The notes under the pieces are model-generated. The model saw only the letters and a program-made list of their open reading frames with translations. It was not told the origin of the DNA and searched no databases. A stretch of 64,000 nt of DNA, from assembly GCA_046330225.1 (NCBI GenBank), contig JAXLTD010000001.1:620001-684000 (forward strand), read 5' to 3'. This stretch comes from CANJIV01 sp046330225. GTDB taxonomy: Bacteria > Actinomycetota > Thermoleophilia > Solirubrobacterales > Solirubrobacteraceae. Shown here piece by piece: positions 25,374 through 33,369 of the stretch; within the stretch, counting starts at the first letter, position 1, and each line of letters starts with the position of its first letter. The position numbers and the translations under genes are program-made.

Positions 25374-26066
25374 CTACTTCGGCTTCGGGACCGAGGTCAC
25401 CTTCACCGGGGTGGCCGTGAACGTCCAGTCGCGGAACGTGATCGCGGTGCGGGCCGTGCAGCCGAAGAACACCGACACCGGCGCCGGGAGCTGCTGAACT
25501 CCGCCCGGCCCCGCAGGCGTCTTCGCGACCGTCGTGATCGCGTTCTCATCGATCTCGCCCGCGAAGGGCCCGTTCCGGCCGATCGTGGGGTTCAGCGTGT
25601 CGAGCGTGCCGCCGCCGGGGCCGGCCCGGGTGATGGAGCACGCGGCGGTGACGTTGGCCGCGAGCGCCGTGCGCGTCCAGTCGACGTGCCCCTCCAGGAG
25701 GTAGGTGCCCGGCGCCGGCAGCAGCAGGCGCACCTTGAAGTTGCCCCGGCGCTCGCGCGTCTGGACCGCGGGCAGGGAGATGACCGTCGGCTCGACGCTC
25801 GCGTCCTTGCCGGCGGGGCCCGGCGGGCCCTCCGGGCCGATCTGGTTCCAGGTGATCGGGGTCTGGCCGCCGGCGCACGCACCCGTGGTCACGATCGCCG
25901 CCGGCTGGTTGGTCGCCGGGTTGATGCATGCGGTGATCGTGGACGAGCTCCCGGCGGCCCCGAGCGCGTAGCCGCCGCCTCCAGCAGCGAGGGCGAGCGC
26001 GGTGAGCGCGATCGCGGTGTCCGGGGTGGGGCGCCAGCGGCGCCGGCGCGGCTCGTCGTCTGACAT
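25374..26066 (-). CDS. Secreted/membrane-anchored protein with a short collagen-like segment
   Basis: I do not recognise the 230-aa product by function. Residues 16-37 form a hydrophobic, Gly/Ala-rich signal or anchor helix after a basic start (RRRRWRP). A Cys-containing region follows, then GPEGPPGPAGKD (about 78-89), a short Gly-X-Y run of collagen type, and a beta-rich C-terminal domain with several Cys. It is therefore exported, probably on the cell surface. The ATG at 26066 is preferred to a Met 150 nt upstream because GGGAGG sits directly in front of it and the upstream residues look random. Confidence 0.72.
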   Translation of the reverse strand: MSDDEPRRRRWRPTPDTAIALTALALAAGGGGYALGAAGSSSTITACINPATNQPAAIVTTGACAGGQTPITWNQIGPEGPPGPAGKDASVEPTVISLPAVQTRERRGNFKVRLLLPAPGTYLLEGHVDWTRTALAANVTAACSITRAGPGGGTLDTLNPTIGRNGPFAGEIDENAITTVAKTPAGPGGVQQLPAPVSVFFGCTARTAITFRDWTFTATPVKVTSVPKPK

Positions 26067-26203
26067 CTCGGCCTCCCAGGAACGACGCAGGACCCGGCCA
26101 CGGTGGCACACGCGCGGGCGCTTGTCGAGGCGGGCGCAGGCATCGGTTCGGGCGGCTGCGGCCTGAGGGGCGCAGTCGCGGGCTCGCGCCGCCGCACGAG
26201 GCG

Positions 26204-26217
26204 GTTGCGTGTGCAAC
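26204..26217 (+). promoter_or_regulatory. Palindromic operator candidate for the MarR regulator
   Basis: GTTGC-GTGT-GCAAC is a perfect 5+5 inverted repeat ending 10 nt before the marR-type start. The core TTGCN4GCAA matches the architecture of E. coli marO sites, so autoregulation is likely. AACGAT at 26215-26220 could be the overlapping -10 element. Confidence 0.5.
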
Positions 26218-26227
26218 GATCAGCCGC

Positions 26228-26713
26228 ATGGCCTCCACCGTCCAGTCCGTCGCTGGCGACCGCCTGACCGCCGCGGAGCTCGCCGCCTGGCGCGGCTTCC
26301 TGCGCACCCACATGCAGGTGCTCCGCGAGCTCGACGCCGAGCTCATCGCCGCGCACGGCCTCCCGCTCACGTCCTACGACGTGCTCACCCACCTCGAGAG
26401 CGCGCCGGACCGGTCGCTGCGCATGCGCGACCTGGCCGACGCCGTCTTGCTGAGCCGCAGCGGGCTGACGCGGCTCATCGACCGGCTCGCCCGGGCCGGC
26501 CTCGTGCGCCGCCAGTGCTGCGCGGACGACGGCCGCGGCCAGCTCGCGGTGCTCACCGACACGGGCCTCGCCGCGCTGCGCGAGGCCAGGCCGACCCACC
26601 TGGCGGGAGTCCGCCGGCTGTTCCTCGGGCACCTCGCGCCCGAGGAGATCGCCGAACTCGGGTCCGCGTGGGAGCGCATCGCTCCGCCTGCCGGGGCTGC
26701 TTCCAAGACTTGA
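26228..26713 (+). CDS. MarR-family transcriptional regulator
   Basis: The 161-aa protein has the MarR winged helix: an N-terminal dimerisation helix, a recognition region around SLRMRDLADAVLLSRSGLTRLIDRL (residues about 60-84) and the wing CCADDGRGQLAVL. MarR proteins bind small phenolic or oxidising ligands and repress efflux or stress genes. The ATG is 10 nt downstream of a palindromic operator-like site. Its stop codon overlaps the -35 of the hsp20 promoter, so the two genes are separate transcripts although only 67 nt apart. Confidence 0.9.
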   Translation: MASTVQSVAGDRLTAAELAAWRGFLRTHMQVLRELDAELIAAHGLPLTSYDVLTHLESAPDRSLRMRDLADAVLLSRSGLTRLIDRLARAGLVRRQCCADDGRGQLAVLTDTGLAALREARPTHLAGVRRLFLGHLAPEEIAELGSAWERIAPPAGAASKT

Positions 26714-26738
26714 CACAGCACGACTGAGATTTCATACT
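26710..26738 (+). promoter_or_regulatory. Sigma-70-type promoter of hsp20
   Basis: TTGACA (26710-26715), 17-nt spacer, CATACT (26733-26738): the best consensus promoter in the window. The -35 begins one base before the MarR stop codon. CTTGACA-N7-ACTGAGA around it resembles half-conserved HAIR (CTTGAGT-N7-ACTCAAG), the HspR operator, but only 9 of 14 positions agree. Confidence 0.65.
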
Positions 26739-26780
26739 GGCCGTTGTAGGCAATCTCTGATTCTTCCGCAGGAGGCCACC

Positions 26781-27275
26781 ATGGCATTGATTCGATGGGA
26801 GCCGGCCCGTGAGGTCTCGACCCTCCAGTCCGAGATGAACCGGCTCTTCAACACGTTCTTCGACACGCCCACCGCCGGGGCTGGCGCGCCGCAGCGCTGG
26901 GTGCCCGCGATGGATCTGCGCGAGACCGACGGCCACTACGTCGTGAGCGTCGATCTCCCCGGCGTATCGCCCGACGACGTCAAGGTCGAGCTCGACGAGA
27001 ACGTGCTCACCATCGCCGGCGAGCGCCGCGCCGGGCACGAGGACCGCGGCAACGGCTACGTCCGGGTCGAGCGTGCGTACGGCACGTTTTCGCGCTTGCT
27101 GACCCTCCCCGAGGGTGTCGACCCCGCGGGCATCGAGGCGAGCTTCGACTCCGGGGTGCTCGAGGTCCGCGTCCCGAAGCCCGCCGTCCGCGAGCCGCAC
27201 CGCGTGTCGATCGCCGTCGGCGGCGACGCGGTCGACGGGACGGCAGCCGAGCCGTCCGGCGACGCCGCCGCCTAG
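26781..27275 (+). CDS. Small heat-shock protein, Hsp20/alpha-crystallin family
   Basis: An ATP-independent holdase chaperone that keeps unfolding proteins soluble. The alpha-crystallin domain spans about residues 45-140, with DLPGVSPDDVKVELDEN and the late VLEVRVPKP motif; the N-terminus WEPAREVSTLQSEMNRLFN is typical. Length 164 aa. AGGAGG lies 5 nt before the ATG (26770-26775), and a near-consensus promoter is 43 nt upstream, so strong or heat-inducible expression is plausible. Confidence 0.95.
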   Translation: MALIRWEPAREVSTLQSEMNRLFNTFFDTPTAGAGAPQRWVPAMDLRETDGHYVVSVDLPGVSPDDVKVELDENVLTIAGERRAGHEDRGNGYVRVERAYGTFSRLLTLPEGVDPAGIEASFDSGVLEVRVPKPAVREPHRVSIAVGGDAVDGTAAEPSGDAAA

Positions 27276-27363
27276 CTCGGCCTCGCATCGACCTGCCGGC
27301 GGGCCCGCCCAGTGCGGGCCCGCCGCGCGTCCGGCCCGCGCTCGTCCGCGCGTCCTGCCGCCC

Positions 27364-27369
27364 TAGACT
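27364..27369 (+). promoter_or_regulatory. -10 hexamer of tgt
   Basis: TAGACT ends 8 nt before the GTG at 27378 and decides that start over an in-frame Met at 27312. Confidence 0.5.
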
Positions 27370-27377
27370 CCGCCGCC

Positions 27378-28568
27378 GTGCCGGCGGATTTCCAGATCCA
27401 CGCCCGAGACCCGGGATCCGGCGCGCGCACCGGCACCCTGCGGCTGCCGCACGGCGAGGTGCGCACCCCGGCGTTCGTCCCCCTGGCGACGAAGGCGACC
27501 GTGAAGGGGCTGGAGCCGCGCGACGTGGCAGCGCTCGGCTACGACATGGTGCTCGGCAACACCTTCCACCTGATGCTCGCGCCGGGGGAGGAGCTGATCC
27601 GCACGCTCGGCGGCCTGCACGAGTTCATGCGCTGGCCGGCGCCGATCATCACCGACTCGGGCGGCTTCCAGGTGTTCTCGATGGGGCACGGCACCGTGGC
27701 CGACGAGATCAAGGGCCGCGCCGCCCACGGCGCCGCCCGGCAGGGCGCGACGCTCGCGATCGAGGAGGACGGGGTGCGCTTCCGCTCCTATGTCGACGGC
27801 AGCGAGCAGTTCCTCTCGCCGGAGCGGTCGCTGGAGATCCAGGCCGCGCTCGGCTCCGACATCGCGGTGGCGTTCGACGAGTGCACGCCGTTTCACGTCG
27901 ACCGCGACTACACGGCCCGCTCGACCGAGCGGACGCACCGCTGGCTGGACCGGTGCGTGCGCTGGCACGCCGAGCACGCTCCGCCCGGCCAGGTCCTCTA
28001 CGGCGTGGTCCAGGGCGGCGTGCACGAGGACCTGCGGCGCGGCAGCGCCGCCGCCGTGGCGGCGAGCGGCTGCGGCGGGATCGCGATCGGCGGGAGCCTG
28101 GGGGAGGACAAGCCCCAGATGTACGAGGTGGTCTCGTGGGCCGTCGACGAGCTGCCCGCCGCCCTGCCGCGCCACCTGCTCGGGATCGGCGACGTCGACG
28201 ACCTCATTCGCGGCGTGGAGCTCGGCATCGACACCTTCGACTGCGCGATGCCGACCCGGCTCGGCCGTCACGGGATGGCGCTCGTCCCGGCCCCGGACGG
28301 GCGCTGGCGGGTCGACCTCACCGGCGCGCGCTGGCGTGAGGCCGACGAGCCGATCCTGGAGGGGTGCGACTGCCCGGCCTGCGCCGGCGGGTTCTCCCGC
28401 GGCTACCTGCGCTACCTCGTGCGCCAGAAGGAGCTGACCGGGCAGCGGCTGCTCACGCTCCACAACCTCGCGTTCATCTCACGGCTGATGTCGCGGCTGC
28501 GGGCGGCCGTTGCCGCCGGCACGCTGGCGGAGGAGGCGGCGGCGCTCCGGGCCGGGGCGGCGCCGTAG
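27378..28568 (+). CDS. tgt: tRNA-guanine transglycosylase
   Basis: It exchanges the wobble guanine of GUN anticodons for a queuosine precursor. Catalytic Asp93 is in ITDSGGFQVFS, and the nucleophile Asp288 in FDCAMPTRLGRHG. The zinc site is CDCPAC with a distant His in LTLHNLAFI near the C-terminus. Length 396 aa is standard. None of the queuosine-precursor genes (queA, queCDEF) is nearby. It converges on the kinase gene with 15 nt between stops. Confidence 0.96.
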   Translation: MPADFQIHARDPGSGARTGTLRLPHGEVRTPAFVPLATKATVKGLEPRDVAALGYDMVLGNTFHLMLAPGEELIRTLGGLHEFMRWPAPIITDSGGFQVFSMGHGTVADEIKGRAAHGAARQGATLAIEEDGVRFRSYVDGSEQFLSPERSLEIQAALGSDIAVAFDECTPFHVDRDYTARSTERTHRWLDRCVRWHAEHAPPGQVLYGVVQGGVHEDLRRGSAAAVAASGCGGIAIGGSLGEDKPQMYEVVSWAVDELPAALPRHLLGIGDVDDLIRGVELGIDTFDCAMPTRLGRHGMALVPAPDGRWRVDLTGARWREADEPILEGCDCPACAGGFSRGYLRYLVRQKELTGQRLLTLHNLAFISRLMSRLRAAVAAGTLAEEAAALRAGAAP

Positions 28569-28583
28569 CGGACTGCGCCCGGC

Positions 28584-29824
28584 TCAGCGCGTGTTGTCGT
28601 TGATGAGCGACTGGAGCGCGTCGATCGCACGCTGGGCGTCGCGGTAGATGACGCGCTGGAGCTGCGGATCGCTGTTGACCTGGCTGGCGACCACGATCGC
28701 GCCGGCGCCGACGAGCGCCGCCAGCACGACGAGGACGACGGCGATGCGCCAGCCGCGGCCGGACTTCCGGGGCGGTCGGCGGCGCGGCCCGCGGCGCGGG
28801 CCGGCGTGGCCGGCGCGTCGACCGGGGCGATGCGCCGGGGCTGCCGCGGCTGGCGTGCCGCCACGGCGCCGGCGGTTGCGCCCGCGGCGCCCGCGGCGGC
28901 GATGCTCGTCGCGGCGGTCCCGGTGTCGCCCGGCCGCACGAGGCGGGTGGCCGCGGTGCCGCCGTCGGCGCCCGGGGCGGCGTCGGGCGGGTCGATGCCG
29001 CGGGCGCCGTCGCGCAGCGCGTCGGCCATGGCCAGGGCGTCGGTGTAGCGCGCGCCCGGATCGATCGAGAGCGCCCGGGCGACCGCGCGGGCCAGCGAGG
29101 GCGGCACGTCGGGGGCGATCTCGTCCAGGCGGGTCGGCAGCTCGCGCTGCTGCATCAGCGTGAGCTCGCTCAGCGAGCTGGCCTCGTAGGGGAGCCGGCC
29201 GCTCAGGAGCTGGTAGGTCACGACGCCGAGCGAGTAGAGGTCCGCGGCGGGCCCGGCCTCCTCGCCGCGCGCCTGCTCGGGCGCCAGGTAGGCGGCGGTC
29301 CCGAGGACCGAGCCGACCTGCGTGATGCTCGACTGCTCGGTCGCCTTCGCGATCCCGAAGTCGGCGAGCTTCACCGTGCCGTCGCGGGACACGAGCAGGT
29401 TCCCGGGCTTGACGTCGCGGTGCACGACCCCGTTGCGATGCGCGTACTCCAGGCCCTTGCACGCCTGCTCGACGACGAAGATCGCGTCCTGGACCTCGAG
29501 GTGGCCGCGGTCGCGCAGGAGCTGGGCGCAGGAGCGACCGTCGACGTACTCCATGACGATGTAGTGGCGTCCCGAGGCTTCGTCGAGGCCCGAGTCGAAG
29601 ACCTGCACGATGTTCGGGTGCACGAGCCGGGCCGCCGCGAGCGCCTCGCGCTGGAAGCGCGACACGAACGTCGGGTCCTCCGCCAGGTGTTCGGCCAGGA
29701 GCTTGACGGCGACCTCGCGCTCCAGGCGCGTGTCGACCGCCAGCTGGACCGTCGACATGCCGCCGAGGCCGAGGCGGCGCTCGATCCGGTAGCGGCCGGC
29801 GATGAGGTCGGGGGCCTCGCTCAT
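28584..29824 (-). CDS. Serine/threonine protein kinase with an apparent frameshift before its membrane anchor
   Basis: An Hanks-type kinase: glycine loop GLGGMSTV (19-26), Lys41, HRDVKPGN with catalytic Asp137, DFG (155-157) and APEQARGE in the activation region; kinase domain about residues 12-275, then an Ala/Pro linker. In the linker the kinase frame stops looking like protein, while the -1 frame supplies a juxtamembrane segment (RPPRKSGRGWR), a hydrophobic helix (VVLVVLAALVGAGAIVVA) and a short external domain ending at 28584. The shift must lie near 28770-28805, a run of GC-rich repeats, and corresponds to one missing base. Without it the frame would run on to 28412 and overlap tgt by 157 nt. 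Sequencing error, mutation or programmed shift are all possible. The ATG overlaps the lipoprotein stop (ATGA). Confidence 0.75.
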
Positions 29825-30330
29825 GGGGAGGTCGGCGACAGGCCGCCGGTGTCGCTCGTGTCGGTCGGCTGGGTCGGCTGGGTCGGCTGGGTGGGCTCGG
29901 TCGGCTGGGTGGGCTCGGTCGGCTGCGTGGGCTCGGTCGTCGTGGTCTCGGTCTGCGTGGTCTCCGTGGCGGTCGTCGGCTCGGTCGTCGCGGTCGTGGC
30001 CGTTGTCGCCGTCGTGGCCGTCGACTTCGTCTCGCGGCAGGCGGCCTGCGCGCGCACGGCGAGGTTCGCCAGGCCGGCCTGCAGCGTGGACTGCAGCTGC
30101 TGGCTGACCTCGGACGGCAGCGCCGCCGCGCGCTGCTGGGCGGCGCGGACCTCGCGCGAGGCCCGCTTGCAGTTCTGCTCGTCGATGCCGCTGCGCACGC
30201 CGTCGAGGTTCGCGTTCAGCGCGTCGGCGTCGCCCTGGGGGATGAGCTGGTTGCGGTCGCCGCAGGCGACGAGGCCGGCGGCGCCGGCGCCCAGGAGGGC
30301 AGCGAGGAGGATGGGCAGGAGCTTGCGCAT
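29821..30330 (-). CDS. Lipoprotein with a Thr/Pro repeat tail
   Basis: I do not recognise the function. The 169-aa product has a signal peptide ending in GLVAC (Cys23), a helical region with two further Cys (residues 54 and 97), then a low-complexity tail of ATT and TEPTQP repeats (from about residue 103). It should be anchored outside the membrane. Its stop overlaps the kinase start by 4 nt, so it is co-transcribed with the membrane kinase and could be its extracellular partner. A TAGGCT element, using the stop codon of the upstream phosphoesterase gene, lies 13 nt before the ATG. Confidence 0.75.
   Translation of the reverse strand: MRKLLPILLAALLGAGAAGLVACGDRNQLIPQGDADALNANLDGVRSGIDEQNCKRASREVRAAQQRAAALPSEVSQQLQSTLQAGLANLAVRAQAACRETKSTATTATTATTATTEPTTATETTQTETTTTEPTQPTEPTQPTEPTQPTQPTQPTDTSDTGGLSPTSP
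29862..29938. repeat. Imperfect 9-nt tandem repeat coding for TEPTQP
   Basis: Units of GGTCGGCTG/GGTGGGCTC on the plus strand repeat about eight times and encode the Thr-Glu-Pro/Thr-Gln-Pro tail of the lipoprotein on the minus strand. Likely length-variable by slippage. Confidence 0.7.
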
Positions 30331-30346
30331 GCTCGGGTTCGTGAGC

Positions 30347-31078
30347 CTACTGGCCGTAGGCGAGGCGCTCTGCCAGTGACTCGGGCAGGCGGGCAGCGCG
30401 GATGGCCGCGGCGGCGCCCGCGATGTCGTACTCGACGCGCCGGAACGAGGCCGTCCAGGCGTCCGGATCCAGCAGCAGCCAGGCGGCGCGGGGGTCGCCG
30501 TCGCGCGGCTGGCCGACGCTGCCGGGATTGATGAGCCACTCGCCCGCGGCGAGGTCGAGCTCGGTGCCGGCCTCGCAGGTCGCGCCGGTGGCGGGCTCGC
30601 CCGGCTGGCGCCAGAAGGCGAGCGCCACGTGGGAGTGCCCGACGAAGCAGACGCGCTCGGCCTGGGCGTCGAGGCAGAGCTCGGCGAGCAAGGAGGAGAG
30701 GACGTACTCCCACACCGGATCGCGGGGACTGGCGTGGTACAGGCCGAAGCCGCCGGACGCCCCTGCCGGCTCGAGCGTGCGCAGGAAGGCGAGGTTGTCG
30801 GGGTCGATCACCTGCTGGGTCCACCGCGCCGCGAGCTCGGCGCCGCGGGAGAACTCCACGAGCGGGAGGTCGCCGCGGACCGCGAGGTCGTGGTTGCCGA
30901 CGAGGCACAGGTCGCAGTGGGACTGCGCGATCTCGACGCACGCGTCGGGGTCGGCGCCGTACCCGACGAGGTCGCCGAGGCACCAGATCGTGCCCGCGCC
31001 GGAGGCCGCGACGTCGGCCATCACCGCCTCGAAGGCGTGCCGGTTGCCATGGATGTCGGAGAGCAGGGCGATCGTCAT
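30347..31078 (-). CDS. Calcineurin-type metallophosphoesterase
   Basis: The metal-binding motifs of the YfcE/ApaH-like superfamily occur in order: DIHGN (Asp8, His10), GDLVGYG, GNHD and GHSH. The protein is soluble, 243 aa, and most like cytoplasmic phosphodiesterases or Ap4A-hydrolase-like enzymes; substrate unknown. Its start is only 15 nt from the divergent M48 protease start, so the two promoters must overlap. Its TAG stop forms part of a -10-like TAGGCT ahead of the lipoprotein gene. Confidence 0.88.
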   Translation of the reverse strand: MTIALLSDIHGNRHAFEAVMADVAASGAGTIWCLGDLVGYGADPDACVEIAQSHCDLCLVGNHDLAVRGDLPLVEFSRGAELAARWTQQVIDPDNLAFLRTLEPAGASGGFGLYHASPRDPVWEYVLSSLLAELCLDAQAERVCFVGHSHVALAFWRQPGEPATGATCEAGTELDLAAGEWLINPGSVGQPRDGDPRAAWLLLDPDAWTASFRRVEYDIAGAAAAIRAARLPESLAERLAYGQ

Positions 31079-31081
31079 GTC

Positions 31082-31087
31082 TACAGT
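31082..31087 (+). promoter_or_regulatory. -10 hexamer of the M48 protease gene
   Basis: TACAGT ends 6 nt before the GTG at 31094, inside the 15-nt spacer to the divergent phosphoesterase start (minus strand reads CACTGT over the same bases). Confidence 0.5.
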
Positions 31088-31093
31088 GGGGCC

Positions 31094-32329
31094 GTGGACC
31101 GCGGACGCCTGCGCCTGCCCCTTGCGATGGCCGCCGTGCTGGCGGCGGCGGAGGGGGCGGCGGTCCTGCTGCGCCCGCGTTCCGGGGTGATTCGGGCGGC
31201 GCCCGTGGACGCCGGATCGTACTTCAGCGCTACGGAGATCCAGCGGGCCCGGGCGTTTCGCCGTCCCCAGCTGGCCCTCCACGGCGCCAACGTCCTCATC
31301 GAGGCTACCGTGCTGGCGGCGCTGGCGCGCCGCCCTCCCGATGTCCTGCGGCGCCCCCGGAAGCGTCCGCTCCTGGCCGGCGCGGCGGCAGCTGCCGGCC
31401 TGTCGGCGGGGCTCGGGGCGGCGACTCTGCCGGCGTCGGCGCTGGCGCGGCGCCGCTCGCTCGCGGCGGGCCTCGCCACCCAGTCCTGGCGCGGCTGGGC
31501 GGCCGACTCCGCGAAGGCCGGGGCGATCTCGGCCGGGATCGCGGGCGCCGGCGCGGCGGGGCTCCTCGGGCTCGTGCGCCGGCGGCCGGACGGGTGGTGG
31601 GCGCCGGCTGCCGCGGCGGCCGTCGGGGCGGGCGTCCTGTTCACCGCGGTCGCGCCCGTGGTGCTCGACCCGGTGTTCAACCGCTTCGACCCCCTTCCGG
31701 ACGGCGAGACCCGGCGGGCCGTCCTCTCGCTCTCCGAGGCGGCCGGCGTCCGCGTCCGAGAGGTCTACCGGGTCGACGCGAGCCGGCGCACGACGGCGGC
31801 GAACGCCTACGTCGCCGGCCTCGGCGCGACGAAGCGCGTGGTCCTCTACGACACCCTGCTGGACGGATTCACCCCGGAGGAGGTCCGCCTCGTCGTCGCC
31901 CATGAGCTGGCGCACGTGCGCCACCGCGACCTGCCCCGCGGCCTGGCGTTCCTGGCCCTGACCGCGCCCGCGGCGACGCTTGCCGCCCAGCGGCTGGCCG
32001 AGCGCCTGACACCCGGCCCCGACGCGAGCCTGGCCGGCGCCGGGCCGGCCGCGCTGCCCGCGCTCGCGCTGGGGTTCGGGGCGGCGTCAGTGCTCGTGTC
32101 GGCAGGCTCGCGGCAGCTCTCGCGCCGGATCGAGGCGCGCGCCGACACCTTCGCGCTGATGCTCACCGGCGCCCCGGAGCCGTTCATCTCCTTCGAACGC
32201 CGGATCGCGCTGCTGAACCTCGCGGACCCCGACCCGCCGGCGTGGCTGGTGCGGATGCTCGCGACCCATCCGCCGACGGTCGAGCGGATCGGGATCGGCG
32301 TCGCCTACCGGGACGGGGCGCGGGCGTAG
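31094..32329 (+). CDS. M48-family membrane metalloprotease (Ste24/HtpX-like)
   Basis: A zinc endopeptidase embedded in the membrane. The HELAH motif (270-274) gives two zinc His and the catalytic Glu; Glu347 in EARAD is the third ligand. Several hydrophobic segments flank the catalytic part, and the C-terminus THPPTVERI is typical of Ste24-like proteases. Length 411 aa. These proteases take part in membrane-protein quality control or CAAX-like processing. The GTG start is set by TACAGT 6 nt upstream. Confidence 0.88.
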   Translation: MDRGRLRLPLAMAAVLAAAEGAAVLLRPRSGVIRAAPVDAGSYFSATEIQRARAFRRPQLALHGANVLIEATVLAALARRPPDVLRRPRKRPLLAGAAAAAGLSAGLGAATLPASALARRRSLAAGLATQSWRGWAADSAKAGAISAGIAGAGAAGLLGLVRRRPDGWWAPAAAAAVGAGVLFTAVAPVVLDPVFNRFDPLPDGETRRAVLSLSEAAGVRVREVYRVDASRRTTAANAYVAGLGATKRVVLYDTLLDGFTPEEVRLVVAHELAHVRHRDLPRGLAFLALTAPAATLAAQRLAERLTPGPDASLAGAGPAALPALALGFGAASVLVSAGSRQLSRRIEARADTFALMLTGAPEPFISFERRIALLNLADPDPPAWLVRMLATHPPTVERIGIGVAYRDGARA

Positions 32330-32400
32330 GGCGGGGCGCGGCGGGGCCGGGCGGGGCGCGGCGGGGCCGGGCGTGGCCGTGACCGTGGCCGGTTCTCCGC

Positions 32401-32594
32401 CGAACTCGTGCGTCCCGGCCACCGATTCGGTGGTCAATGTGCGCAGGAACGGCAGGTCGGGGCGCTGCTCCGAACGTGTGCGTCCTAGCCACCGATTCGG
32501 TGGTCAATGTGCGCAGGAACGGCGGTCGGGGCGCTGCTCCGAACGTGTGCGTCCTAGCCACCGATTCGGTGGTCAATGTGCGCGAGAACGGGCG
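32401..32594. repeat. Three tandem copies of a 69-70-nt palindromic repeat
   Basis: Copies begin at 32401, 32471 and 32540; the third is truncated. Each contains CCACCGATTCGGTGG (32419-32433, 32489-32503, 32558-32572), a perfect 6+6 inverted repeat around ATT, flanked by conserved TCAATGTGCGC and CGCTGCTCCGAACG. Spacing of 70 then 69 nt breaks any reading frame, so it is not coding. It fills the convergent gap between the M48 and DJ-1 genes. A fourth, inverted copy lies at 56841-56895. The rest of the 365-nt gap (32330-32400 and 32595-32694) shows only GC-rich short repeats (GGGGCGCGGC). Confidence 0.85.
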
Positions 32595-32694
32595 CGGACG
32601 CGGACGCGGACTATCCGCTCTAGGTGACTCGCCCGCACCCGGCACGCGGCCGGCAGGCCGCATTGGCCGCCTCGCGGCCTGCCGCGCCCGCCGC

Positions 32695-33339
32695 CTACGC
32701 GCTGGCCGCCCGGAACGATTCGGCCGCCGACCGCACGAGCGCGACGAGCTCGGGGCCCGCCTTCGCGGTCGAGCCGCTGTCGAACGGCGGCTGCGGGTCG
32801 TACTCGATCATGAGCTGCAGCGCCTTGGCGAAGTCCTCGCCGGCGATCTGGCCGGCGAGCCAAAGGCCCATGTCGATGCCCGAGGACACGCCCGCGGACG
32901 TGACGACCTTGCCCTCGGCCACGACCCGCTCATCGGTGGGGATCGCGCCGAAGCCGGCGAGCGCATCCAGCTCGGTCCAGTGTGACGTGGCGCGCAGCCC
33001 GTCGAGGATCCCGGCGGCGCCGAGCAGCAGCGAGCCGGTGCACACCGACGTCGTCCACGTCGACGTCTCGTGCGCGCCGCGCAGCCAGGACAGCAGGCGC
33101 TCGTCGTCGAGCACGGCGCGCGTGCCCGTTCCGCCGGGCACCAGAATGAGATCCGGCGACGGCGCCGCCTCGTACGGCGCGTCGGCCATGAGCGTGAGCT
33201 GGCCGCTCTCCGGGGTCATCGGGCCGGGCTCGGCCGCGAGCCAGCGCACGCGGGCGCCCGGCAGGCGGGAGAGGACCTCGTAGGGCCCGACCGCGTCGAG
33301 CACGGTGTAGCCGGGGTACAGGGGGATGGCGATCTCCAC
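32695..33339 (-). CDS. DJ-1/PfpI family protein (isonitrile-hydratase-like)
   Basis: The 214-aa protein carries the DJ-1 nucleophile Cys100 in TSVCTGSLLLG, preceded by LVPGGTGTR, and the N-terminal AIPLYPGYTVLDAVGPYEVL, all typical of the isonitrile-hydratase/GlxA-like branch. It lacks a DNA-binding domain. Only 30 nt separate its ATG from the stop of the upstream GlxA-type regulator gene on the same strand, so the pair is probably one transcript and functionally linked. Confidence 0.88.
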   Translation of the reverse strand: MEIAIPLYPGYTVLDAVGPYEVLSRLPGARVRWLAAEPGPMTPESGQLTLMADAPYEAAPSPDLILVPGGTGTRAVLDDERLLSWLRGAHETSTWTTSVCTGSLLLGAAGILDGLRATSHWTELDALAGFGAIPTDERVVAEGKVVTSAGVSSGIDMGLWLAGQIAGEDFAKALQLMIEYDPQPPFDSGSTAKAGPELVALVRSAAESFRAASA

Positions 33340-33369
33340 GGGGTCCTCTCGGGTCGGGTCTCGGATCGG

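Noticed and set aside
26709..26729. HAIR (HspR) operator at hsp20
   Set aside because: Only 9 of 14 positions match and no HspR gene is nearby; kept only as a remark in the promoter entry.
28412..28583. Extension of the kinase frame into tgt
   Set aside because: Sequence becomes Ser/Arg filler and overlaps tgt, whereas the -1 frame gives a proper membrane helix.
32401..32594. CRISPR array
   Set aside because: The 69-70-nt periodicity is a full tandem duplication; there are no unique spacers and only three copies.
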